From Terriglobia bacterium (GTDB taxonomy: Bacteria > Acidobacteriota > Terriglobia > 20CM-2-55-15), in contig DASXLG010000307.1 of NCBI GenBank assembly GCA_036496425.1, positions 1 to 42,543 of the forward strand: a stretch of 42,543 nt of DNA, written 5' to 3'. A program made the position numbers and the translations under genes. Below the pieces are notes generated by a model. That model searched no databases and was not told where the DNA came from. It worked only from the letters and a program-made list of their open reading frames with translations. Position 1 is the first letter of the stretch. Each line of letters starts with the position of its first letter. Below are positions 24,531 to 31,872 of this stretch, one piece after another.

Positions 24531-25640
24531 CTATTTACTCGTGTCGATTCGGACCTCGACCTGTAGACCGACGAAGCGAGACGCTTCTTCACTATCCGCC
24601 AAGCGCGCACGGATTTGTACGACGCGTGCATCGGCGTCTTCTTGTGGATCTATGCTCCTTACCTGGCGTTTGAAAACGCTGGTACCTATTCGTTCAACAA
24701 CTCCGCTCTGTGTTTTGGAAAGAGCCGGACTGGTGACGTGCACGCCCTGACCCACTCGGACCCGGGCGACATCGGTTTCATACACCTCCGCCATCACGTA
24801 CATTTGGCCGACATCTCCCATCCTCAAAATGACGCGGCCCATGACAGCTTCACCGGGACTGGCGGCAATCTCGATAATTTGTCCATTGGAGGGGGCGCGG
24901 ACAACGGATTTTTCGAGTTCAACTTCCGAAACATGCACCGCTTGCCTTAACGATTCCAACTGCCCCGACGCCTGAACGCTCTGCAACTCGGCCCGCCGGG
25001 TTGCCAATTGAGCTTCAGCCAGCCATCGATCCGTCTGCGCCGCTGCCTGCACCTCGCTTAGCGTTGCCTCTTCCGCTTCGATGTTGGCCTTCAGGCGGTC
25101 TAACTGTGATGCCTGCCGTTCCGACTCCTGGCGCGTGCCGACACCAGACCGTTCCAAACCGCGAATACGTTCCAGTTCGGTGGCCGCAAAAGCGAAATCC
25201 GCACGGAGAGCGCGGAGCTTCGCCTGCTGGGCCTCAATTTTGCGCATCGGTGCTTCGCTAAGCTGCTGAAGCCGGACGTTAGCTTCATGGATTCGCGCTT
25301 GAGCCGCTTCGGTATTGGCCCGTAATTGCGCCTCGGCATCGCGAAGTTGGCTGGCAGCGCGATCCCGCGCTGCCATGCGGGTTTTGTAGCTTTCGACGTA
25401 GGCGAGTACCTCTCCGGCTTTGACGAACTGACCTTGTTTCACCAGCAGTTCTTGCAGCCGCTCGTCACCGGCAACACCGATTTCAACTACTCTGTTTTCC
25501 GGCTCGAGACGACCCAGGGCTACGATATCGCGCGTCCGCGGTGGATTGTCCGGGTTCGCAGACGGTTTGGTTTGCGGCTGACATGCTGCGCCGGCAAGGC
25601 CGAAAAGGAGCAGAGCGCATGCTGTCAGAGGCGGATTCAT
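24531..25640 (-). CDS. DevB/HlyD-type membrane fusion lipoprotein
   Basis: 369 aa from the ATG at 25640, chosen because it places a lipoprotein signal (ALLLFGLAGAAC, lipobox LAGAAC) at the N-terminus; an ATG at 25658 is also possible. The mature part starts with VALGRLEPENRVVEIGV, the signature of DevB-family fusion proteins. A lipoyl half-motif, a long coiled coil (~75-230, rich in Ala/Arg/Glu/Gln) and the second lipoyl half (KSVVRAPSNGQIIEIAASPGE) follow, then a beta-barrel region. It connects the permeases to the outer membrane. First gene of the operon, divergent from the TIGR03435 gene at 25778, so the operon promoter should lie within about 25641-25770. Confidence 0.92.
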   Translation of the reverse strand: MNPPLTACALLLFGLAGAACQPQTKPSANPDNPPRTRDIVALGRLEPENRVVEIGVAGDERLQELLVKQGQFVKAGEVLAYVESYKTRMAARDRAASQLRDAEAQLRANTEAAQARIHEANVRLQQLSEAPMRKIEAQQAKLRALRADFAFAATELERIRGLERSGVGTRQESERQASQLDRLKANIEAEEATLSEVQAAAQTDRWLAEAQLATRRAELQSVQASGQLESLRQAVHVSEVELEKSVVRAPSNGQIIEIAASPGEAVMGRVILRMGDVGQMYVMAEVYETDVARVRVGQGVHVTSPALSKTQSGVVERIGTSVFKRQVRSIDPQEDADARVVQIRARLADSEEASRFVGLQVEVRIDTSK

Positions 25641-25777
25641 GTGAAAAAAGTCTAACATGGAGGAGAATAGACGAAGCACGACGGGCAATACGAAAAAATC
25701 CTATCGGGCATTCAACTCTTTTGGCCCGCGGGGCGTCTACTAAGTGACAGCTGCAAACCCTCGAGAACGGAGAGATG

Positions 25778-27457
25778 ATGCGCGCATTCGCATCGTTATC
25801 CTTGACTGTCACTCTGGCCATCGCCGCGTTTGGTCAATCGGCGGAGACTCCTGCTTCGTTTGAAATTGCAGACATCCACTCGAGTACTCGAACGAGCACT
25901 TTATCTTTTATGCGGACGACGAATCGGCCCGGCCGGTACGAGCTGGATAACGCCTCGATGCTGGAACTGATACGGACTGCATACACCTTCGACGCGAATA
26001 AAGTCGTCGGCGGGCCAACCTGGCTGGACTACGACCGGTTCGATGTCATCGTCAAGACGGCAGCGAAAATGCCGGACGCCGAAACTCTAAAACTAATGCT
26101 TCAGAACCTTCTGGCGGACCGCTTCAAGCTGGTGGTTCATAAGGATATCCAGCCCGTCACGGGTTGGGTTCTGGCGGTGGGCAAGGGCAAGCATAAGCTG
26201 AAGGAATCGGATGGGAAGGGCGAAACGGGGTGCAAGCTTCAGGCGCAAACGTCCACTCCGGTTCAGATCACGGGTGGCGTTTTCAACGTTCCGACACGCT
26301 CCTTCTCCTGCCGTAACATCACGATGGAGAAATTTGCCGAAGAACTCCGCGGGATGGCGCCTGGAGACCTAACGAACGCCGTCGTGGATTCGACTGGATT
26401 GAAAGGCGCCTGGGATTTCGATCTCAAGTGGCAGCAAGGGGGAATTCTGCAACTTCTGGGAGCCTCAGCGGATGTCGTCACGCTCCCCGCCGCGATCGAT
26501 AAGCAGCTCGGCCTCAAGCTCGACGAGCAGAAAATTCCGACGGCCGTCCTCGTCGTGGACAAGGTGAACGAAAAGCCAACAGACAATGCAGCGGATATCG
26601 CCATAAAGCTGCCGCCTCCTCCGCCGGTCGAGTTCGAGGTAGTCGATATCAAGCCGAGCATTCCGCTCACCGCGGCAAACGTTCAACAAGCCATCGCCGG
26701 AGCGGGCAGGGCCGGCTTCTTTCCAGGCGGCCGGGTCAATTTGCCTCGCTTTAATCTGAGGACCGCAATCCTCTATGCCTTCAACCTGGTAGCCGTCGAC
26801 GACATCGCTAATGTGCCGAACTGGTTCACAACCACCAACTTCGACATCGTTGCAAAGGCGCCGGCTGAAGTCTCGCCGGTCAGCGGTCATGCGCCCATTC
26901 AGGATCTTGGCCCGATGTTGAAGGCGATGCTGATCGATCGTTTCAAATTGAAAGCCCATTTCGAGGACCGGCCGGTGAATGCCTACACCCTGCTGGCGCC
27001 AAAACCGAAACTCAAAAAGGCGGATCTCACGCGGCGAACGGGCTGCAAGACGGCAAATGCTTCAAATTCAAATTCGAACTCCAGCCCGTTTGGATTCCTC
27101 GCGCTGCCGGACCGAATCGTTACATGCCAGAACATCACAATGGCGCAGTTTACGGATCAGTTGGAAGTCCTCGCTCAAAACTACGTTCACTATCCGGTGA
27201 CAAATGGAACGGGGCTCGACGGAGCCTGGGATTTTTCGTTCACCTACACGCCATTTATCCTCAACCAGGTCGCGGGGGCGCGTGGAGCGGCGCCTCCCGG
27301 CGCCGGGCCAGAGGCTCCGGCCGCGGCTGAGCCTGGTGGTGGGACCACTCTCTTCGATGCGGTGGATAAGCAACTCGGGTTGAAACTTGAAATGCAGAAG
27401 CATCCGTACCCGATTCTGGTTATTGACCACATCGAGGAAAAGCCGACGGAGAATTGA
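25778..27457 (+). CDS. TIGR03435 family protein with two tandem domains
   Basis: 559 aa. ATG codons at 25775 and 25778 are adjacent; GGAG five bases before the second favours 25778. A signal peptide (RAFASLSLTVTLAIAAFGQS) is followed by two full TIGR03435 units. Unit 1 runs ~28-265 (FEIADIHSS ... NLLADRFKLVVHKD ... LGLKLDEQKIPTAVLVVDKVNEKPTDN). Unit 2 runs ~285-559 (FEVVDIKPS ... AMLIDRFKLKAHFED ... LGLKLEMQKHPYPILVIDHIEEKPTEN). Pro-rich linker PPPPPVEF joins them. Typical members have one unit of ~270 aa. Each unit carries paired Cys (TGCK ... SCRN; TGCK ... TCQN) that could form a disulphide. Function unknown. Confidence 0.93.
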   Translation: MRAFASLSLTVTLAIAAFGQSAETPASFEIADIHSSTRTSTLSFMRTTNRPGRYELDNASMLELIRTAYTFDANKVVGGPTWLDYDRFDVIVKTAAKMPDAETLKLMLQNLLADRFKLVVHKDIQPVTGWVLAVGKGKHKLKESDGKGETGCKLQAQTSTPVQITGGVFNVPTRSFSCRNITMEKFAEELRGMAPGDLTNAVVDSTGLKGAWDFDLKWQQGGILQLLGASADVVTLPAAIDKQLGLKLDEQKIPTAVLVVDKVNEKPTDNAADIAIKLPPPPPVEFEVVDIKPSIPLTAANVQQAIAGAGRAGFFPGGRVNLPRFNLRTAILYAFNLVAVDDIANVPNWFTTTNFDIVAKAPAEVSPVSGHAPIQDLGPMLKAMLIDRFKLKAHFEDRPVNAYTLLAPKPKLKKADLTRRTGCKTANASNSNSNSSPFGFLALPDRIVTCQNITMAQFTDQLEVLAQNYVHYPVTNGTGLDGAWDFSFTYTPFILNQVAGARGAAPPGAGPEAPAAAEPGGGTTLFDAVDKQLGLKLEMQKHPYPILVIDHIEEKPTEN

Positions 27458-27564
27458 ACGCTGTCGTGCTCACGAGAAAACCTGAATTCGCACCGCCCGA
27501 CTGAGCGGCGGCGAGCGGGGCAATGATGACGATAAAGACGACAAATGATGGCAGAATAGCGCGC

Positions 27565-28056
27565 ATGTCTTACTGGCTGATGAAAACGGAGCCGGGCGCC
27601 TTCAGCGTCGAAGACCTGGAGCGTGCGCCGAACAAGACCACGGCATGGGATGGGGTTCGCAATTATCAAGCGCGGAACATGCTGCGGGATCAGATGAAGC
27701 CCGGAGACGCCGCTTTTCTTTACTACTCCAACTGCGAAGTCCCAGGCATCGTTGCGATCGTCGAAATTGTGGAGGAAGGTTATCCCGATCCGACGGCCTT
27801 TGACCGCCGGCATCATCATTACGACCCGAAGTCCGATCCCGCCAGTCCGCGGTGGTTCATGGTCGACGTGCAGCTAACGAAACGACTCGCTCGGATCATC
27901 TCTCTCAAGGAGTTGCGTGAGCATGCATCGAAGGAGCTCGAGGGGATGATGTTGCTTCGGCCCGGCAACCGGCTCTCGGTGACGCCGGTCAGCGAAGCCC
28001 ACTGGAAATTCATTCACTCTCTTGAGCGGCGCAAACGCGCTAAGGCGAGGAAGTAG
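27565..28056 (+). CDS. EVE domain protein (THYN1-like)
   Basis: 163 aa from the ATG at 27565, where family similarity begins (SYWLMKTEPGAFSVEDL). The EVE/PUA-like fold is marked by WDGVRNYQARNMLRDQMKPGD, FLYYSNCEVPGIVAIVEI and RWFMVDVQLTKRL. EVE domains bind modified bases in DNA or RNA (5-methyl- or 5-hydroxymethylcytosine in related proteins), and bacterial stand-alone copies are thought to act in RNA modification or defence. No restriction genes are adjacent. A basic tail (ERRKRAKARK) ends the protein. Confidence 0.92.
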   Translation: MSYWLMKTEPGAFSVEDLERAPNKTTAWDGVRNYQARNMLRDQMKPGDAAFLYYSNCEVPGIVAIVEIVEEGYPDPTAFDRRHHHYDPKSDPASPRWFMVDVQLTKRLARIISLKELREHASKELEGMMLLRPGNRLSVTPVSEAHWKFIHSLERRKRAKARK

Positions 28057-28307
28057 GCTCGATTCGTCCGTCGGCAACTCACCGTCTTGGTTCAAAGACT
28101 GATCGCTGAATCGGTTTTGCGGACCCGGCAATTTGACAGATTCCGGAGGACATCTCCAACATTAATAATCTCTACCTTGAGACTATTTGCGCCGCACCGC
28201 CATTCCCGATCGCGCCGCGCGCGCCGTGCGTTTGCCCTGATCTTTGCAACCGAGGTCGCAGGTTTGCAGTAGTTCAATCAAATGCGACCTGGGCGGCTAA
28301 TTTCCTC

Positions 28308-28706
28308 CTACCAGAGAGTGTGAACCTGCGAATAGTTTCGAATCCTTCGATCCTTCGTTATCAAGACGGCTGTGTAAGTTCGCGCGGTCGACACAATGAT
28401 TTGGTCGGCAGGATCGCCATGAAACGGTTTGGGCAAGCGGCAACTCTCGACGAGAATTCGCCGGTCGAGTTCCACCAGCTGCAGCGACCCCGGCGTCAGG
28501 GCCAGATCGAGCCAGTCGTTGAGGTCGCGATCAAGCGTGAGTTGTCCTTTTTCAACCTTCTTTGCCAATTCCCATATCGATATCATCGAGAGAAGAAGGT
28601 CCCTGTCTTCCACCGCCCGCGAAATCTCGGCTTTTGCCTTTCGCGATAACCGGGCGTCCTCGGTAACCCACCAAATCCAGGCATGCGTATCAAGAAGTCT
28701 CGGCAT
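28308..28706 (-). CDS. vapC: PIN-domain toxin, VapC type
   Basis: 132 aa. The four acidic residues of the PIN ribonuclease site are present: D6 in LLDTHAWIWW, Glu in ISIWELAKK, Asp in HGDPADQIIVSTA and Asp near ITKDRRI. VapC toxins cleave tRNA or rRNA when freed from the antitoxin. Its start overlaps the end of the upstream antitoxin gene by 17 bases, the usual toxin-antitoxin arrangement. The 250 bases beyond its end (28057-28307) show no gene. Confidence 0.93.
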   Translation of the reverse strand: MPRLLDTHAWIWWVTEDARLSRKAKAEISRAVEDRDLLLSMISIWELAKKVEKGQLTLDRDLNDWLDLALTPGSLQLVELDRRILVESCRLPKPFHGDPADQIIVSTARTYTAVLITKDRRIRNYSQVHTLW

Positions 28707-28914
28707 TCCACTCTTCCCCCGTACTGAAGGGGTCGCCGGACTCTTTCAGGATGCTGCCGGCAAGTGATTTTGAGGGGCCAGGCTTCAAATAGGGAACAAG
28801 ACGCGCAATCGGCCGTCCCCTCTTCGTAATGACTACCGATGATTTTGTTTTTGCCACCTCATCGAGCGTCTTCAAGCAGGTATTTTTAAACTTACCTGCG
28901 GCAATCGTTCGCAT
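28690..28914 (-). CDS. Phd/YefM-type antitoxin
   Basis: 74 aa from the ATG at 28914; a longer frame upstream (to 29049) would run into the pseudogene and adds non-family sequence. The N-terminus TIAAGKFKNTCLKTLDEVAK ... VVITKRGRPIARLVPY is the Phd/YefM DNA-binding fold. The acidic C-terminus (ESGDPFSTGEEW) would bind and block the toxin. It probably autoregulates the pair from the short gap upstream of 28914. Confidence 0.88.
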   Translation of the reverse strand: MRTIAAGKFKNTCLKTLDEVAKTKSSVVITKRGRPIARLVPYLKPGPSKSLAGSILKESGDPFSTGEEWNAETS

Positions 28915-29018
28915 GAGATGAATATAGCCACGACGAAATGGCCATGTCAATCCGGGATCAAGGGGAATCGCTCGTCTAAAATCCTGCGCGATATCTGCTG
29001 GTCGCGGCATTCTGCCAC

Positions 29019-29905
29019 CTACCGGCCTGCGGCTTGTTCCTCGAGCCATTTGTCATAGCTGCGCTTGGGAAGAGCGAGAGCGGCTACGCTGAGAGCCGAG
29101 TCTGACCGCTTTTTCGCCACATACCAGAGGAAAGCAGCGGGAGTTTCGATCACGGCGCTGACGTCGCCCGGCGCGCGCAGCTGGACGCGCAGGACGTTCT
29201 GTAACTGGGGAGGCAGATCGGCGAAGTAGAACTTCGTGTCCTGGCCGCGGGGTGCAGAGAGGATCTGCGCGTTGGGGCCGAACCGTTTCTGAATTTCGAT
29301 CTCATCGGCGCCGGGTGTGGGCTGTTGCGTTGGCGGCTCGCCAAACTGCCAGGTGGTTTCAATGACCGCGCCGGGATAGCCGCGTTTCAACAAAGCCAGC
29401 ATCCGGCCCTAAGGCTCGCCGCGCTGCTTTGCGGAGAGCAGATCGTTACGGGCTTGTTCGGTGCGCCGGCGCGCTGAGAAGCATGAAGGGCGTCGTCGTT
29501 ATCGAAGCGCTCGCGCAGCAGGCGCTCGACCACGATGGGCTTGACGAAAGAATTGGCGAAGCGAGAGTCGTCATTGCCCAGCGCGGCTTTGATTGCGGCA
29601 AGTATCTTCGGGGCGCGCGTGGTGGTCTCGATCCGTTTCACCTCTGCATCCAGCATTGCTGTCGTTACCTCGACCTTGTAGACCCGCTTCAGGGCGGACT
29701 CTTTCCTCAAATCGACCTGCACGAGATTTCGAGGGCTGCCGCAGGCAGCGCCTGCTCGAACGGCGGCTTCTGACCGGTGCGGTGGTTGTAATACACGCGC
29801 TCGATGGCTGCCCTGTCGGCGCGGATAGAATAGGTGAACGCAGTCCCTTGGGCGTGAAGCGGCACACCATTCAGCAGGCAAAGAATGACGAGTGACGCGG
29901 ATGAC
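29019..29905 (-). pseudogene. decayed gene for a secreted protein, possibly PpiC/SurA-like
   Basis: Three frames join into one protein-like sequence. Near 29890 a signal-peptide-like start reads ASLVILCLLNGVPLHAQG, then FTYSIRADRAAIERVYYNHRTG. The frame shifts near 29720 to LRKESALKRVYKVEVTTAML ... KAALGNDDSRFANSFVKPIV. A second shift near 29475 leads to RTEQARNDLLSAKQRGEP, which meets an in-frame TAG (29409-29411) before continuing as GRMLALLKRG ... RSYDKWLEEQAAGR. Two frameshifts plus a nonsense codon make it non-functional. The helical middle with a Leu-Leu-Arg-Glu pattern resembles the chaperone part of peptidyl-prolyl isomerases; that assignment is weak. Its 5' end abuts the hairpin repeat at 29893, which may have removed the start codon. 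Confidence 0.62.
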
Positions 29906-29961
29906 GCAGATGGGGCGCCTCAAAAGTTCGTTTTTGCGCCCCATCTGCGTCATCCGCGTCA
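29893..29961. repeat. perfect 26-bp inverted repeat of the GATGACGC repeat family
   Basis: The left arm 29893-29918 (TGACGCGGATGACGCAGATG, then GGGCGC) is the exact reverse complement of the right arm 29936-29961, with a 17-base loop containing TTCGTTTTT. It is intergenic, between the pseudogene and the M24 gene. Single-arm relatives are at 7368 and 42485. As RNA it would form a very stable hairpin and could end or protect transcripts from either side. Confidence 0.9.
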
Positions 29962-30027
29962 TCTGCGGCTAAAAAAGTTTGATTGCGGCATAGCCGAGTT
30001 ATGCCTTTTGTGGCTATTCTCTTTTCC

Positions 30028-31098
30028 ATGCTGAACGCGGAAAGGCGCCGACAATTCCTGGACCTGATGGCGGAATCCGGCTGGGACACACTGCTCCTGT
30101 ACGGACATAGCTGGCGAAAAGACTTCTTCCGCTGCCTGATTAATTTCAATTTCTTTGGACCCCACGCATTGGCGGCGCTCACGCGATCGAATGAACTTTC
30201 TGTGGTCCTGGCGCATCCGTGGGATCGGGAACGCCTGTCGGGGAAAGTGGATGCGAATGTGACCTGGCAATCGGACTTCACAAGCGCGGTACGCCAATGG
30301 ACATCGGGCAAGACGGCAATTGCAGGCAGGGAGTTCATGGAGGCGCGGTTTGTCGAGGAAAGTAGCGTTTCTGCGACGTCTGCCGTGGAGGCCATCCGGC
30401 GCTTCAAGACCCCCGAAGAAATAGAATATGTCAAGCAGGCTGCGCGGCTGGCCGACGCCGGTTACCAGCATTTTGTCGATACGGCTGAAGTGGGCATGGC
30501 GGAGTACGAGCTTGTTGCAGAGGTCGAGGCCTTTCTGAAAACGAATGCGGCCGAAGATAACTTCATGCTGATCGGTTCGGGCGGAACCGAGGTCTTCGGG
30601 ATGAGGCCGCCGACGGAGCGGAAATTCCAGAAGGGCGATAACATCACGACCGAGCTGACGCCTCAGGTCAACGGCTACTATGCTCAGATCTGCCGGACCC
30701 TCGTTCTGGGCGAGCCGAGCGACAACCAGAAACGATCATTCGCCATCTTTCAGGAGGCGCAGGCCGCCGCCCAGAATTTCGTCAAGCCGGGCGTGAACGT
30801 GAAAGATGTCGCGAGGGTGCAGAACGATGTGTTCCGCCGCGAGGGTTACGCAGAATACACCGGCGCGAAATATACACGGGTCCGCGGGCACAACCTGGGC
30901 CTCTATCCGGACGAGAATCCGTGGGTGCTGGAAGATGTCGATTGTCTGGTCGACAAGGGAATGGTCGTGATCGCGCACCCCAACACCTACCTGCCGTTGT
31001 CGGGATACATGGTGTTCGGCGACACGCTTCTGGTGACGGATAACGGCTGCGTGTCCTTGAATAAGACCGAAAAGAAACTTTTCAGCAAAGAGGTGTGA
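30028..31098 (+). CDS. M24/creatinase-fold protein with most metal ligands replaced
   Basis: 356 aa from the ATG at 30028 (LNAERRRQFLDLM); upstream ATGs fall inside a repeat-like stretch. Residues ~1-125 are a creatinase N-like domain; ~130-356 are the pita-bread fold. In metal-dependent M24 enzymes the ligands are Asp, Asp, His, Glu, Glu. Here they read Glu in ITTELTPQ, Gln in YAQICRT, His in RGHNLGLYPDENPW, His in GMVVIAHPNTYLP and Gly in VFGDTLLVT. Only the His is kept. Creatinase shows that this fold can work without metal, so a metal-free hydrolase or lyase is possible. The next gene begins at the base after this stop. Confidence 0.87.
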   Translation: MLNAERRRQFLDLMAESGWDTLLLYGHSWRKDFFRCLINFNFFGPHALAALTRSNELSVVLAHPWDRERLSGKVDANVTWQSDFTSAVRQWTSGKTAIAGREFMEARFVEESSVSATSAVEAIRRFKTPEEIEYVKQAARLADAGYQHFVDTAEVGMAEYELVAEVEAFLKTNAAEDNFMLIGSGGTEVFGMRPPTERKFQKGDNITTELTPQVNGYYAQICRTLVLGEPSDNQKRSFAIFQEAQAAAQNFVKPGVNVKDVARVQNDVFRREGYAEYTGAKYTRVRGHNLGLYPDENPWVLEDVDCLVDKGMVVIAHPNTYLPLSGYMVFGDTLLVTDNGCVSLNKTEKKLFSKEV

Positions 31099-31872
31099 TT
31101 GAAACGAGGGCTGATCACGTGGGATAAATCGGAAATACCGCCAACGGTGTTTGAGCAGCGGGTGGATCGTGTGCGCCGCGTTCTGGCCGAACGCGAACTC
31201 GCGGCGCTGGTGGTTTATTCGGAATTGTGGCGGTCGAATCAGGCGCGCTTCTTTTGCAACTACATGCCGTATTTCAATCGCGCGATCCTCATCATTCCAA
31301 GGGATGTGCCTGCGACGCTTCTATGCGGGCTGTCGCCGCGCGTGTATGGATGGATCCGGTCGGTGACGACCATCGAAGATGTCCGCCCGGCAGGGAACTT
31401 CGCGAAGCCGCTTTTCGAGATTGCGACCGAGCGGAAGTGGACACGCATCGGCGCGCTGGATTTACCGCAATTCCCGTACGACATTCACGAGGCTTTGCAG
31501 TCTGGGCCGATGGAAGTTGCGAATGTCGAGTCGGCGGCGGTCTATCTGCCGGCTGAAGACCAAAGCGAAATCGCGATGCGGAAGAAAGCCTCTGAAATGC
31601 TGACGCGTGTTCTCGAAGAAGAGGTCCCGCGCGGCGTCGGTAAAGTGGACCACTATTTTGTCGGACAGCTCGAAAGGCGGCTGCGACGGGCGGGCGCGGA
31701 AGATCTAATTGTGCTGCTGAAGAACGGCGAAACGGTTGCGGCTCCGCCCAATGGAGCGGTGCTTAAAGAAGGGTATTCGGTCAGCCTGGCGCTGGAATAT
31801 CGCGGACATTGGGTGCGGGTTCCGGACAATGACGAATTCATGTGGGGATCGTATCCATATGAATGTTATTGA
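31099..31872 (+). CDS. half-length M24/creatinase homologue
   Basis: 257 aa, starting at TTG directly after the previous TGA (an ATG further in is less likely, since similarity begins at once). Residues ~15-150 form a creatinase N-like domain (FEQRVDRVRRVLAERELAAL, then IPRDVPATLLCGLSPRVY). Residues ~155-245 cover only the first part of a pita-bread fold (KKASEMLTRVLEEEVPRG ... LKEGYSVSLALEYRGHWVRV); the half that would hold the His-Glu-Glu ligands is missing. The gene ends inside the start of the next one (14-base overlap), and no lost remainder is visible in other frames. It probably pairs with the preceding full-length homologue. Function unknown. Confidence 0.8.
   Translation: MKRGLITWDKSEIPPTVFEQRVDRVRRVLAERELAALVVYSELWRSNQARFFCNYMPYFNRAILIIPRDVPATLLCGLSPRVYGWIRSVTTIEDVRPAGNFAKPLFEIATERKWTRIGALDLPQFPYDIHEALQSGPMEVANVESAAVYLPAEDQSEIAMRKKASEMLTRVLEEEVPRGVGKVDHYFVGQLERRLRRAGAEDLIVLLKNGETVAAPPNGAVLKEGYSVSLALEYRGHWVRVPDNDEFMWGSYPYECY

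Noticed and set aside
28057-28307. Small gene or RNA in the gap after the EVE gene
   Set aside because: Short ORFs on both strands lack ribosome sites and no stable hairpin or tRNA-like pattern was seen.
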